64,000 bases of DNA from G965215225 sp965215225. GTDB lineage: Bacteria; Pseudomonadota; Gammaproteobacteria; CBDBNL01; JAAOII01. Shown here in pieces: positions 34,902-43,800 of the stretch. Within the stretch, counting starts at the first letter, position 1; each line of letters starts with the position of its first letter. The DNA lies in the NCBI GenBank assembly GCA_965215225.1, contig OZ244039.1, forward strand, positions 1,240,001 through 1,304,000, given 5' to 3'. A program made the position numbers and the translations under genes. Under the pieces are notes generated by a model. It searched no databases. It was not told the origin of the DNA and saw only the letters and a list, made by a program, of their open reading frames with translations.

Positions 34902-35669
34902 ATGAATTATCCTTATGTAGCTCAGTGCCCATCCTGTTATGCGGATGCGGATCTAACCCAAGCGGATATCGAAAAGAAGGAAGGGGATATTGTTTGTAAG
35001 AATTGTAATAATCAATTCTATGCTCCCAATCATCTGCTGAAAGGGTTTTATGCTCCTCGTGCTAAGGCGGATTCAGGGAAGGCTATAAAGGATGAAAAAT
35101 CAGCTTCAAAGGATAAAATGGAACCTATGGATGCAGATGACATAATGTTGCCCCCATCAACGAAATATTCGGAATACAAAAGAAGGCAATTCTTAAAAAG
35201 AAGTGGATTGATATTTGGCAATCTGTGTCTGGTTGTTTTCCTGTTGTTTCAGTTGTTATGGTTGAACTTTGACAAATGGGCAACGAGAGAAAGTCTTCGT
35301 CCCATCTATTCTTTTCTCTGTTCCATTGAGAGTCTGAGCTGCCAGTTACCAGCCTGGGTAGAACCAGATAGACTCTCCTTACAGGATTTTCAAGTGGATC
35401 TGAGGGAGGATTCAACCTATGTGATTCAAGCTAGATTGGTGAATAGAGACAATAGGGCTCAGGCGTTTCCATGGGTGAATATTATTTTTTCTGATATCAA
35501 CGGTATAGTCATTGCATCTGGTCGTTTTTCCCCTTATCAATACCTTGCTCCAGATGTGACGGATAGTTTGATGGGCGCAGCTAACAGCTATGATATCTTA
35601 CTTGAAATCCAAAAGCCAAGTCATCCAGTAGTTAGCTATGAGATGCGTCTGGTGGCGGCCGCTCCCTAG
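34902..35669 (+). CDS. Zinc-ribbon and DUF3426-type membrane protein
   Basis: The 255-residue protein begins with an MJ0042-type zinc ribbon (CPSC at residues 9-12 and CKNC at 32-35), a charged linker, one membrane helix (LIFGNLCLVVFLLFQLLWL), and a C-terminal periplasmic domain (SLQDFQVDLREDSTYVIQARLVNRDNRAQAFPWVNIIF) typical of DUF3426. I start at ATG 34902; the frame is open upstream to 34788, but that stretch is not family-like. It stands directly before argS. Function unknown. Confidence 0.85.
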   Translation: MNYPYVAQCPSCYADADLTQADIEKKEGDIVCKNCNNQFYAPNHLLKGFYAPRAKADSGKAIKDEKSASKDKMEPMDADDIMLPPSTKYSEYKRRQFLKRSGLIFGNLCLVVFLLFQLLWLNFDKWATRESLRPIYSFLCSIESLSCQLPAWVEPDRLSLQDFQVDLREDSTYVIQARLVNRDNRAQAFPWVNIIFSDINGIVIASGRFSPYQYLAPDVTDSLMGAANSYDILLEIQKPSHPVVSYEMRLVAAAP

Positions 35670-35675
35670 TTTTTC

Positions 35676-37514
35676 TTGGTGGAGAAAAAAATTGAAGCGG
35701 CGCTTGCCTTAGTAGTTCGCCAACTGAAACGAGAAGGGCAGCTGGAATCAGATTCTGTTCCCATTGTTGTCCAACGGACACCACCGAAGGTTAGTGGTGA
35801 CTATGCTAGTAATCTTGCTCTGGTGTTGGCAAAGTCAGCCAATCATAAGCCACTGGAGCTGGCTGAGAAGCTAGCAACTAAGATTACTCAATCGAATTAT
35901 GACTGGCTGGCAAAGGTCGAGGTTGCCCCGCCCGGTTTTATTAATTTCCATTGCCAAGAAGAATCCATCCTAAACACTATTGCAGAAGTTCTACAACAGG
36001 GAGAGAAGTTTGGCGCGAACTCCTTACCAGCTGAAGAGCAGGGCAAGAGGATACTGGTTGAATATGTCTCGGCAAATCCAACCGGCCCATTACACATAGG
36101 GCATGGGCGGGCTGCTGCCATAGGATCGTCGCTAGTTAATCTGATGAATTTCGTTGGCTATGAAGCGGATGGGGAATTCTATGTCAATGATAGCGGTCGG
36201 CAGATGAATATCCTAACCGCCAGTTTCTTTATCCGTCTGATGTGGCTGTTCGATCCTCCCTTACTAGGAGGTTTTATTTATCCGTCCGACACAAGGTGGC
36301 ATCTGTCCAAAAACGCCCCTTTACCAGAAGGCTTCTATCAGGGTATGTATCTTATGGATTGGGCGCGCCAATGGCAAGAACAAGAACCGGATTTGCTATC
36401 ATGGACCAAATTGAAGCCGGTGATAGAGGAATTACTACCTCTGTTGAAATCTCCCGATTTAGATAGGGAAGAGCGATTAGATAGGATAATTGAATTCCTT
36501 GAAAACTCTTTGAAAGACGAATTTCAACAGGGGAAGCAATTTGTCTTAGAACATATGATAGGGATAATTAAGCAAGACCTTAAGAATTTTCGCGTTCAAC
36601 ATACCAGCTGGTATTATGAGTCCGAAACCGAACAAGAGATAGATGCTCTGACCAAAGACTTGACTGAGCGTGGGCTGCTCTATGACAAGCAGGGGGCGAT
36701 TTGGTTTCTCAGCAGCCAATTTGGCGATGATAAGGACCGGGTCTTTCAACGGAGCAATGGCCAGCTAACCTACTTTGCCTATGATATAGGCTATCACCAT
36801 GACAAGTATTCGCGCAGCTATGACAGATTGGTAGATATTCTAGGGGCAGATCATCATGGCTATATGAACCGAATTCGCTCTTCGATGGAGGCTTTGGGAC
36901 ATAAACCCTTTGATATACTATTGATGCAGCTGGTGTTTTTAATTGAGAAAGGGGAGCGTCTTTCGATGTCTACCCGCGCCGACAAGTTCGTCTCTCTGAC
37001 AGAATTAGTTAAGGAGTTTGGGGTGGATCTGGTTCGTTTCTTCTTTCTAATGCGTAATGCAGACCAGCCGCTAAACTTTGATGTGGCTCTTGCCATGTCT
37101 CATACCAAAGACAATCCTGTTTATTATGTTCAATATGCTTGTGCTCGTATTGCTAGCCTATTTAGAGAGAAGGGAATGAGAATCAGCAACCTTAGCCAAG
37201 AGGAAGAATGGCAAAGACAGCAGCGACAGGCACTGGCACAACTGAATCTACTGACCGATAAGCAAGAGTTGGATTTGGCAACCAGACTTAGCCAATTCCC
37301 CCAGCTACTTGTGGCTATAGCTGCTAGCTATGATATCCATCGCTTACCCACCTATCTCTACGAATTGGCAGGGGAGTTTCATAGCTATTACAACAGGGTG
37401 CGTATCCTAGGGGAAGAGGCAGAAGCGCCTCGTCTTTGTCTTTGTGCCGCCATCCGTCAAACCCTTGCCAATGGCTTGGGTATTTTAGGGGTGGAAGCGC
37501 CAGAGAAGATGTAA
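35676..37514 (+). CDS. argS: Arginyl-tRNA synthetase
   Basis: Class I aminoacyl-tRNA synthetase charging tRNA-Arg. The 612-residue protein shows the N-terminal tRNA-contacting domain (VSGDYASNLALVLAK), the HIGH motif in SANPTGPLHIGHGRAA, the downstream GERLSMSTRADKFV in the KMSKS position, and the anticodon-binding end. Length is slightly above the usual 560-590, explained by an insertion near residues 190-250. The start is TTG 35676 or GTG 35679; neither has a clear ribosome-binding site. The gene order argS - SPOR protein - hslV - hslU is conserved in Gammaproteobacteria. Confidence 0.95.
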   Translation: MVEKKIEAALALVVRQLKREGQLESDSVPIVVQRTPPKVSGDYASNLALVLAKSANHKPLELAEKLATKITQSNYDWLAKVEVAPPGFINFHCQEESILNTIAEVLQQGEKFGANSLPAEEQGKRILVEYVSANPTGPLHIGHGRAAAIGSSLVNLMNFVGYEADGEFYVNDSGRQMNILTASFFIRLMWLFDPPLLGGFIYPSDTRWHLSKNAPLPEGFYQGMYLMDWARQWQEQEPDLLSWTKLKPVIEELLPLLKSPDLDREERLDRIIEFLENSLKDEFQQGKQFVLEHMIGIIKQDLKNFRVQHTSWYYESETEQEIDALTKDLTERGLLYDKQGAIWFLSSQFGDDKDRVFQRSNGQLTYFAYDIGYHHDKYSRSYDRLVDILGADHHGYMNRIRSSMEALGHKPFDILLMQLVFLIEKGERLSMSTRADKFVSLTELVKEFGVDLVRFFFLMRNADQPLNFDVALAMSHTKDNPVYYVQYACARIASLFREKGMRISNLSQEEEWQRQQRQALAQLNLLTDKQELDLATRLSQFPQLLVAIAASYDIHRLPTYLYELAGEFHSYYNRVRILGEEAEAPRLCLCAAIRQTLANGLGILGVEAPEKM

Positions 37515-37515
37515 T

Positions 37516-38055
37516 ATGAAGATGCCGTCCGACTTTGGCAGCCAGGAGCTAGATGAAGAATCTAACAAGAAGCGCTCGTCTTTGTTATTGCCCCTCTTGT
37601 TACTGGCTGTTGGCTTATTAGTTCTTGCCTTTTATATTTTCATGCCCTCATTAGAAGGTCTCACCAAAAAGGTAGCCACTCAGAATCAAGCAGGGCCAGA
37701 GGAGGAAGTATTGCCAGCGCCACCGCGCGAAGAATTTGATTTTTACAATGTCCTTACTGACGAACAGCCGCAGCTATTTGACCGTAAGCAGCCGATTGCA
37801 GTTGAGGAGCAGCAGCTGAGCTATTCCCTAGTCGTCGAGTATTTTCTTTCCTATCACCAAGCATTGTCCCGTAGTCAAGATCTAGCTCGGCTTAGGCTTG
37901 AGCCGATAAAAATAGAACCCTATGTCAGAGAAGGAGAGATAAGGTTCCGCCTTCGCTTAGGCCCCTATAGCTCCCGCTCACAGACCAATGCTATGCGCGA
38001 TATTCTTTATGATAATGATGTTCCTCATCGCCTCATCGCCAAGCACCAGAACTAG
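37516..38055 (+). CDS. SPOR-domain cell division protein, FtsN-like
   Basis: A 179-residue bitopic membrane protein: a basic cytoplasmic N-terminus, one membrane helix (LLLPLLLLAVGLLVLAFYIF), a Pro/Glu linker, and a C-terminal domain (IRFRLRLGPYSSRSQTNAMRDIL..NDVPHRLI) with the SPOR pattern that binds denuded septal peptidoglycan. The position between argS and hslV is where FtsN-type proteins lie in pseudomonads. Only 1 bp separates it from argS. Confidence 0.85.
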   Translation: MKMPSDFGSQELDEESNKKRSSLLLPLLLLAVGLLVLAFYIFMPSLEGLTKKVATQNQAGPEEEVLPAPPREEFDFYNVLTDEQPQLFDRKQPIAVEEQQLSYSLVVEYFLSYHQALSRSQDLARLRLEPIKIEPYVREGEIRFRLRLGPYSSRSQTNAMRDILYDNDVPHRLIAKHQN

Positions 38056-38066
38056 TCCTTGTTTTG

Positions 38067-38094
38067 CTTGAAAAAATACCATCAATCCTTATAT
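38067..38094 (+). promoter_or_regulatory. Candidate RpoH heat-shock promoter for hslVU
   Basis: CTTGAAA at 38067-38073 matches the sigma-32 -35 exactly. After a 13-bp spacer, CCTTATAT at 38087-38094 matches CCCCATnT at six of eight positions. hslVU is a known RpoH regulon member in enterobacteria. The predicted transcription start would be only a few bases before the hslV ATG at 38105, so the mRNA may have a near-absent leader. Confidence 0.5.
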
Positions 38095-38104
38095 CAGAAT
38101 AATT

Positions 38105-38656
38105 ATGACAAATCCTCTTTCTGTTCACGCAACTACCATTCTTTCTATTCGGCGGGGTAATAGTGTGGTGATGGCTGGTGATGGACAGGTATCACTGGGC
38201 GATACCATAATGAAACCCAATGCTCATAAGGTGAGAAAGCTATATGAGAATAGGGTCTTGGCTGGGTTTGCCGGTGGCACTGCCGATGCCTTTACTCTTT
38301 TTGAACGCTTTGAGGCAAAGCTGGACAAGCATCAGGGTATTTTGTTGCGCGCCGCCGTAGAACTGGCAAAGGATTGGCGAACCGATAAGTACTTGCGTCG
38401 CTTGGAGGCCCTATTGGCGGTGGCGGATAAGGAACATTCGCTGATTATCACTGGTAGCGGTGATGTTGTTGAACCCCCTGAATCATTGCTCGCCATAGGA
38501 TCTGGTGGGAATTTTGCGCGGGCGGCTGCCCTTGCCCTATTAAATGAGACCAAGTTATCGGCACAAGAAGTGGCGCAAAAGGCAATGGAGATAGCTGCTG
38601 GGATATGTATTTATACCAATGACAATATAAATATAGAGGTGTTGCAATATGACTGA
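38105..38656 (+). CDS. hslV: ATP-dependent protease peptidase subunit HslV
   Basis: Threonine protease of the HslUV complex. The 183-residue protein has the family core TTILSIRRGNSVVMAGDGQVSLG, GFAGGTADAFTLFERFE, LAKDWRTDKYLRRLEALL, and AIGSGGNFA. The catalytic Thr is at position 10, after a nine-residue leader (MTNPLSVHA), so a longer propeptide than in E. coli HslV must be removed for activity. It overlaps hslU by 8 bp. Confidence 0.96.
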   Translation: MTNPLSVHATTILSIRRGNSVVMAGDGQVSLGDTIMKPNAHKVRKLYENRVLAGFAGGTADAFTLFERFEAKLDKHQGILLRAAVELAKDWRTDKYLRRLEALLAVADKEHSLIITGSGDVVEPPESLLAIGSGGNFARAAALALLNETKLSAQEVAQKAMEIAAGICIYTNDNINIEVLQYD

Positions 38657-40004
38657 CGAGAAGAACCTATTACCCAAAGACATCATACAGGAGCTGGACA
38701 AATTTATTGTTGGCCAAAGGGACGCCAAGCGTGCGGTTGCGATTGCGCTGCGCAATCGTTGGCGTCGCATGCAGCTGCCATTGGAGCTGAGAAAAGAGAT
38801 TGCGCCTAAGAACATTCTGATGATAGGTCCTACTGGGGTGGGGAAGACTGAGATTGCTCGCCGCCTAGCTCATCTGGTGGAGGCGCCCTTTATTAAGGTA
38901 GAGGCAACCAAATTTACTGAGGTAGGCTATGTGGGACGAGATGTGGAATCCATAGTGAGAGATCTGGTTGAGGTTGCGGTAAAGATGGTGCGCGAACAAG
39001 CCCGCGTCAAGATGAAGACTAGGGTTGATAGGATTGTTGAGGAGAGGCTGCTGGATCTTTTGCTTACCAAGGGCAGAAGAAATTCAGATGAAGGGGACGG
39101 AGAGACCCCAGCCCGTAAGGCATTTAGGGAGAAGCTGCATAAAGGAGAACTGGATGATAGAGAAATAGAGGTCCCAATTAGAAGAAATCCTATGGGAGTT
39201 GAGATAATGGGACCGCCAGGGATGGAAGAGGTTTCTAGCCAGATTCAGTCTATGTTTAAGAAGGCAATGGGTAGTGGGAAGACAAGAAAGCGGATGAAGC
39301 TAGCCGATGCCCGCCGTATTCTCACCGATGAGGTGGCTGATGAGGAGCTCAATGAGGAAGAGATTAATACTAAGGCGGTTGAACTGGTGGAACAGCATAG
39401 TATCGTCTTCCTTGATGAGATGGATAAGATTACGCGCGGGAGCGATGAGCGCGGCTATAGGGGAGTGGATGCATCGCGCGAAGGAGTCCAGCGGGACCTG
39501 CTTCCTATCATTGAGGGTTCGACTGTGAGGACTCGCTATGGCACAGTCAAGACCGACCATATCCTCTTTATTGGTTCTGGTGCCTTCCATCTGGCTACCC
39601 CGTCAGATATGATCCCAGAACTACAGGGTAGGTTGCCAATCCGAGTAAATCTCAGCTCACTCTCTCCCGAGGATATGGAGCGGATTCTCACTGAGCCAGA
39701 TAATTCGCTTACCCTTCAGTATGGCGAACTACTGAGAACCGAAGGGCTGCACATTGAGTTTAGTAAGGAGGCAGTCAAACGCCTCGCCTATATTGCTTGG
39801 CAGGTGAATGAGAATGTTGAGAATATAGGCGCTCGCCGGCTTCATACCATAATGGAAAAGCTGCTTGAAGATATTTCTTTCACTGCCAAGGAACTTGCTA
39901 GCAAATATACTAAGGATAAGCCCTTGGTCGTGGATGAGGCAAAAGTAAATGAAAGCCTTGCTGAGTTGCTAGAAAATAAAGACCTTACAAGATACGTTCT
40001 TTGA
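38649..40004 (+). CDS. hslU: ATP-dependent protease ATPase subunit HslU
   Basis: AAA+ unfoldase that feeds HslV. The 451-residue protein has LDKFIVGQRDAKRAVAIALRNRW, Walker A GPTGVGKTE, the pore-loop region EVGYVGRDVESIVRDL, an I-domain with charged residues, Walker B IVFLDEMDKI, sensor GSGAF, and the C-terminal ARRLHTIMEKLLEDISF. The terminus DLTRYVL matches the family and inserts into HslV. It overlaps hslV by 8 bp and ends two bases before a strong hairpin. Confidence 0.96.
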   Translation: MTDEKNLLPKDIIQELDKFIVGQRDAKRAVAIALRNRWRRMQLPLELRKEIAPKNILMIGPTGVGKTEIARRLAHLVEAPFIKVEATKFTEVGYVGRDVESIVRDLVEVAVKMVREQARVKMKTRVDRIVEERLLDLLLTKGRRNSDEGDGETPARKAFREKLHKGELDDREIEVPIRRNPMGVEIMGPPGMEEVSSQIQSMFKKAMGSGKTRKRMKLADARRILTDEVADEELNEEEINTKAVELVEQHSIVFLDEMDKITRGSDERGYRGVDASREGVQRDLLPIIEGSTVRTRYGTVKTDHILFIGSGAFHLATPSDMIPELQGRLPIRVNLSSLSPEDMERILTEPDNSLTLQYGELLRTEGLHIEFSKEAVKRLAYIAWQVNENVENIGARRLHTIMEKLLEDISFTAKELASKYTKDKPLVVDEAKVNESLAELLENKDLTRYVL

Positions 40005-40006
40005 TA

Positions 40007-40055
40007 ATTCTTTCTATTTTTTTCAAGTAAATAGCTTGTAAAAAATAGAAAGAAT
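40007..40055 (+). terminator. 21-bp hairpin terminator-like structure after hslVU
   Basis: The arm at 40007-40027 (ATTCTTTCTATTTTTTTCAA, then G) pairs with that at 40035-40055 at 20 of 21 positions, around a 7-nt loop TAAATAG. It starts 2 bp after the hslU stop. The stem is A/T-rich with a 7-T run inside its left arm rather than a trailing U-run, so it could act as a bidirectional terminator or an mRNA 3' stabiliser. Confidence 0.65.
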
Positions 40056-40127
40056 ACCCAATATAAGAACATGATAGTTGAGGCATATGTATTGGACCCA
40101 GGGTTATGAGCTTAATGGGCTCCGTCT

Positions 40128-40893
40128 TTCAGAGGGGCTTCTCTGCTCGTCCTTTCCTTATGCCCTTTCCGGCTTTGACTTAGTATGATAAGGGGGGTTC
40201 TTTTTTTGGTTGGCTTCATTGCTTGCTCTTCCTTTATAGCCTTTCCCAATTTGACTTAGTATGATGAGGGGGGTTCTTTTCTTTTTGGCTAGCTTCTTGG
40301 TTCTTACTGCTAGTGGTGAGAGGGGCTTCTTTGCTCGCTCTTTCCGGGGTTGACTTAGTATGATAAGGGGGGTTCTTTTCTTTTTGGCTAGCTTCTTGGT
40401 TCTTACTGCTAGTGGTGAGAGGGGCTTCTTTGCTCGCTCTTTCCGGGGTTGACTTAGTATGATAGGGGGGGTTCTTTTCTTGATTGACTTCATTGCTTGC
40501 TCTTCTTTTATGCCCTTTCCGGCTTTGACTTAGTATGATAAGGGGGGTTCTTTTCTTGATTGACTTCATTGCTTGCTCTTCTTTTATGCTCTTTCGGGAT
40601 TTGATGTGATGAGGGGGGTTCTTTTTTTGGTTGGCTTCATTGCTTGCTCTTCTCTTATGCTCTTTCGGGATTTGATGTGATGAGGGGGGTTCTTTTTTTT
40701 GGCTAGCTTCTTGGTTCTTACCGCTTGTGGTGGGAGGGGCTTCATTGCTTGCTCTTCTTTTATGTTCTTTCCGGAGTTGACTTAGTATGATAAGGGGGGT
40801 TCTTTTTTTGGTTGGCTTCTTGGTTTTTACCGCTTGTGGTGGGAGGGGCTTCATTGCTTGCTCTTCTCTTATGCTCTTTCGGGATTTGATGTG
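40128..40893 (+). repeat. Ladder of lipoprotein signal-peptide minicistrons upstream of a surface lipoprotein
   Basis: Eight ATG copies (40185, 40261, 40360, 40459, 40535, 40609, 40680, 40787), spaced 71-107 bp, precede the true gene start at 40894. Each frame begins M(I/M)RGVLF or MRGVLFLVGF, a copy of the lipoprotein signal peptide. It ends at a TAG/TGA either overlapping the next ATG (TGATG) or a few bases before it. Some copies have lost the lipobox Cys (LTASGERG); the copy at 40787 keeps it (FTACGGRG). The copy at 40680 is broken by a one-base change in its T-run (T8). Every start contains a G6-7 run. Confidence 0.88.
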
Positions 40894-43800
40894 ATGAGGG
40901 GGGTTCTTTTTTTGGTTGGCTGCTTGGTTCTTACTGCTTGTGGTGGTGGTGGCGGGGGGAGTTCTCTTAGTCTTCTTTGGAACATTGAGGTAGATCTCAC
41001 TTTTGCTCCCATAAGCGGCGGTTTTCAAATAAGCAACCAGTCAAACTTTGGTGATCTAGTTCTTTTGAATATCACGGCAACCAGTGACAACGGGTCGACA
41101 GTGGAAGAGGGAAATATTAGCATAACTGAATTTTTTGATAGTAGCTATGATTTTACTGGGCTAAATGACCAATCCAACTATACCTTTATGATTACCGGGA
41201 CTTATGGTGATGGCAGGCAGCAAGAGGTGGGGATAATTTTTGTTTGGAAGGAAAATGGGATAGACCACAGCAATGGAGGTATTCAGCCGGGAGTCAATAT
41301 GGATGGAGATGGTCGGACGGATGCTATGGATGATGACATAGATGGTGATGGTGTTAGTGATGGTATTGGGAATGGGGTTGGGGATAAGGGACGAGACCAA
41401 TGTCCTACTGGTGCTACTGGTTGGCAGAGCAATCCTTCTACCGATCATGATGGGGATGGTTGTCGCGATGCCGATGAGGATATCGATGACGACAATGATG
41501 GGGTAGATGATAATTCAGACCAGTGTCCTACTGGTGTCACTGGTTGGCAGAGTAATAGTTCTGTCGATGATGATGGGGATGGTTGTCGTGATGCCGATGA
41601 GGATATCGATGACGACAATGATGGGATAAGTGATAATTCAGATCAATGTTCTACTGGTGCTAGTGGTTGGACGAGCAATGCTTCTACCGATAATGATGGG
41701 GATGGTTGCCGTGATGCCGATGAGGATATCGATGATGATAATGATGGCTTGGATGATAATGATACAAAAGAGAGGCAGAGTAATTCAGACGGCAAGAGCT
41801 GTTCGCTGCTAGCAGATTGTGATGGGGATGGGATTGGGGATATAGATGAAGTGGCAGTGAATTGTGTCCTAGCGGCCGATTGTGATGATGATGGTGTCCG
41901 GGATCCTGATGAAGCGGCTGGGTGTATCCTAGACAGCGATTGCGATGATGATGGTGTCCGAGATAGCGGTGAAGCGGCTGGCTGTGTCCTAAAAGCCGAT
42001 TGCGATGATGATGGTGTTCGCGATGGCGATGAAGAGGTTGGCTGTGTCCTAAAAGCCGATTGCGATGATGATGGTGTCCGCGATTCTGATGAAGAGACTG
42101 GCTGTGTCCTAGATAGTGATTGCGATGATGATGGCGTCCGCGATTCTGATGAAGAGGCTAGCTGTGTTCTAGATGCCGATTGCGATGATGATGACGTAGG
42201 AGATTCTGATGAAGAGACTGGCTGTGCCCGAGATGCCGATTGCGATGATGATGGTGTCCGCGATGGTGATGAAGAGGCTGGCTGTGTCCTAGATAGCGAT
42301 TGCGATGATGATGGTGTCCGCGATTCTGATGAAGAGACTGGCTGTGTCTTAGATGCTGATTGCGATAATGATGGCGTCCGCGATTCTGATGAAGAGGCTG
42401 GCTGTGTCTTGGATAGTGATTGCGATGATGATGGCGTCCGCGATTCTGATGAAGAGGCTGGTTGTGTCTTAGATGCTGATTGCGATGATGATGGTGTCCG
42501 CGATTCTGATGAAGAGACTGGCTGTGCCCGAGATGCTGATTGCGATGATGATGGTGTCCGCGATGGCGATGAAGAGGCTGGCTGTGTCCTAAAAGCCGAT
42601 TGCGATGATGATGGTGTCCGCGATTCTGATGAAGAGACTGGCTGTGTCTTAGATGCTGATTGCGATGATGATGGCGTTCGCGATGTTGATGAAGAGGCTG
42701 GTTGTGTCCTAGATAGTGATTGCGATGATGATGGTGTCCGCGATGTTGATGAAGAGACTGGCTGTGCCCGAGATGCCGATTGCGATGATGATGGCGTCCA
42801 AGATCCTGATGAAGAGACTGGTTGTGCCCGAGATAGTGATTGCGATGATGATGGTATCCAAGATGCTGATGAAGAGACTGGCTGTGCCCGAGATGCTGAT
42901 TGCGATGATGATGGCGTCCGCGATGTTGATGAGGAGACCGGCTGTGCCCGAGATGCTGATTGCGATGATGATGGCGTCCGCGATGTTGATGAGGAGACCG
43001 GCTGTGTTCTAGATGCCGATTGCGATGATGATGGCGTAGGAGATGCTGATGAAGAGACTGGCTGTGCCCGAGATGCCGATTGCGATGATGATGGCGTCCA
43101 AGATCCTGATGAAGAGACTGGTTGTGTCCTAAAAGCCGATTGCGATGATGATGGTGTCCAAGATGGCGATGAAGAGGCTGGCTGTGTCTTAGATGCCGAT
43201 TGCGATGATGATGGCGTCCGCGATTCTGATGAAGAGGCTGGTTGTGTCTTAGCTACTGATTGCGATGATGATGGCGTCCAAGATGGCGATGAAGAGGCTG
43301 GTTGTGTCCTAAAAGCCGATTGCGATGATGATGGCGTCCAAGACGCTGATGAAGAGACTGGTTGTGCCCGCGATGCTGATTGCGATGATGATGGCGTCCA
43401 GGATCCTGATGAAATGGCTGGCTGTATCCTAGATGCCGATTGCGATGGGGATAGTGTCCTAGATGGAGAGGACATAGATAGAGATGGAGATGGGTTGATA
43501 GAGCTAGCCACAGAGACCGAATTAGATGCGGTTCGCTATGCTCTAGATGGCAGAGGCAGTAGGCTATCGGAGAATGCCGAACTCAACACTGCTGGCTGTG
43601 GTGATGGCGTTGCTATCACTTCTTGTGCTGGTTATGAGTTAGTTGCGGATATAAGTCTTGCCGCTTATAGTGATGGCGAAGGCTGGCGACCACTGGGGGA
43701 TGATACAGATAGTTTTACAAATGGATGTGATGGAGCTGCTTTCAATGGGACTTTTGAGGGCAATGGTTTTGTGATTAGTGACCTAAGCATTGATCGTCCC

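Noticed and set aside
40234..41028. 264-codon antisense frame with repeated NPPHHIKS-type residues
   Set aside because: Produced by the signal-peptide ladder repeats read backwards; no family resemblance and no start context.
41643..43511. 622-codon antisense open frame rich in Ser/Gln/Pro (and a similar one at 47085-48158)
   Set aside because: It is the complement of the 60-bp coding repeat; a repeat whose length is a multiple of three leaves a stop-free antisense frame automatically. The sense strand has signal peptide, domains and conserved tail.
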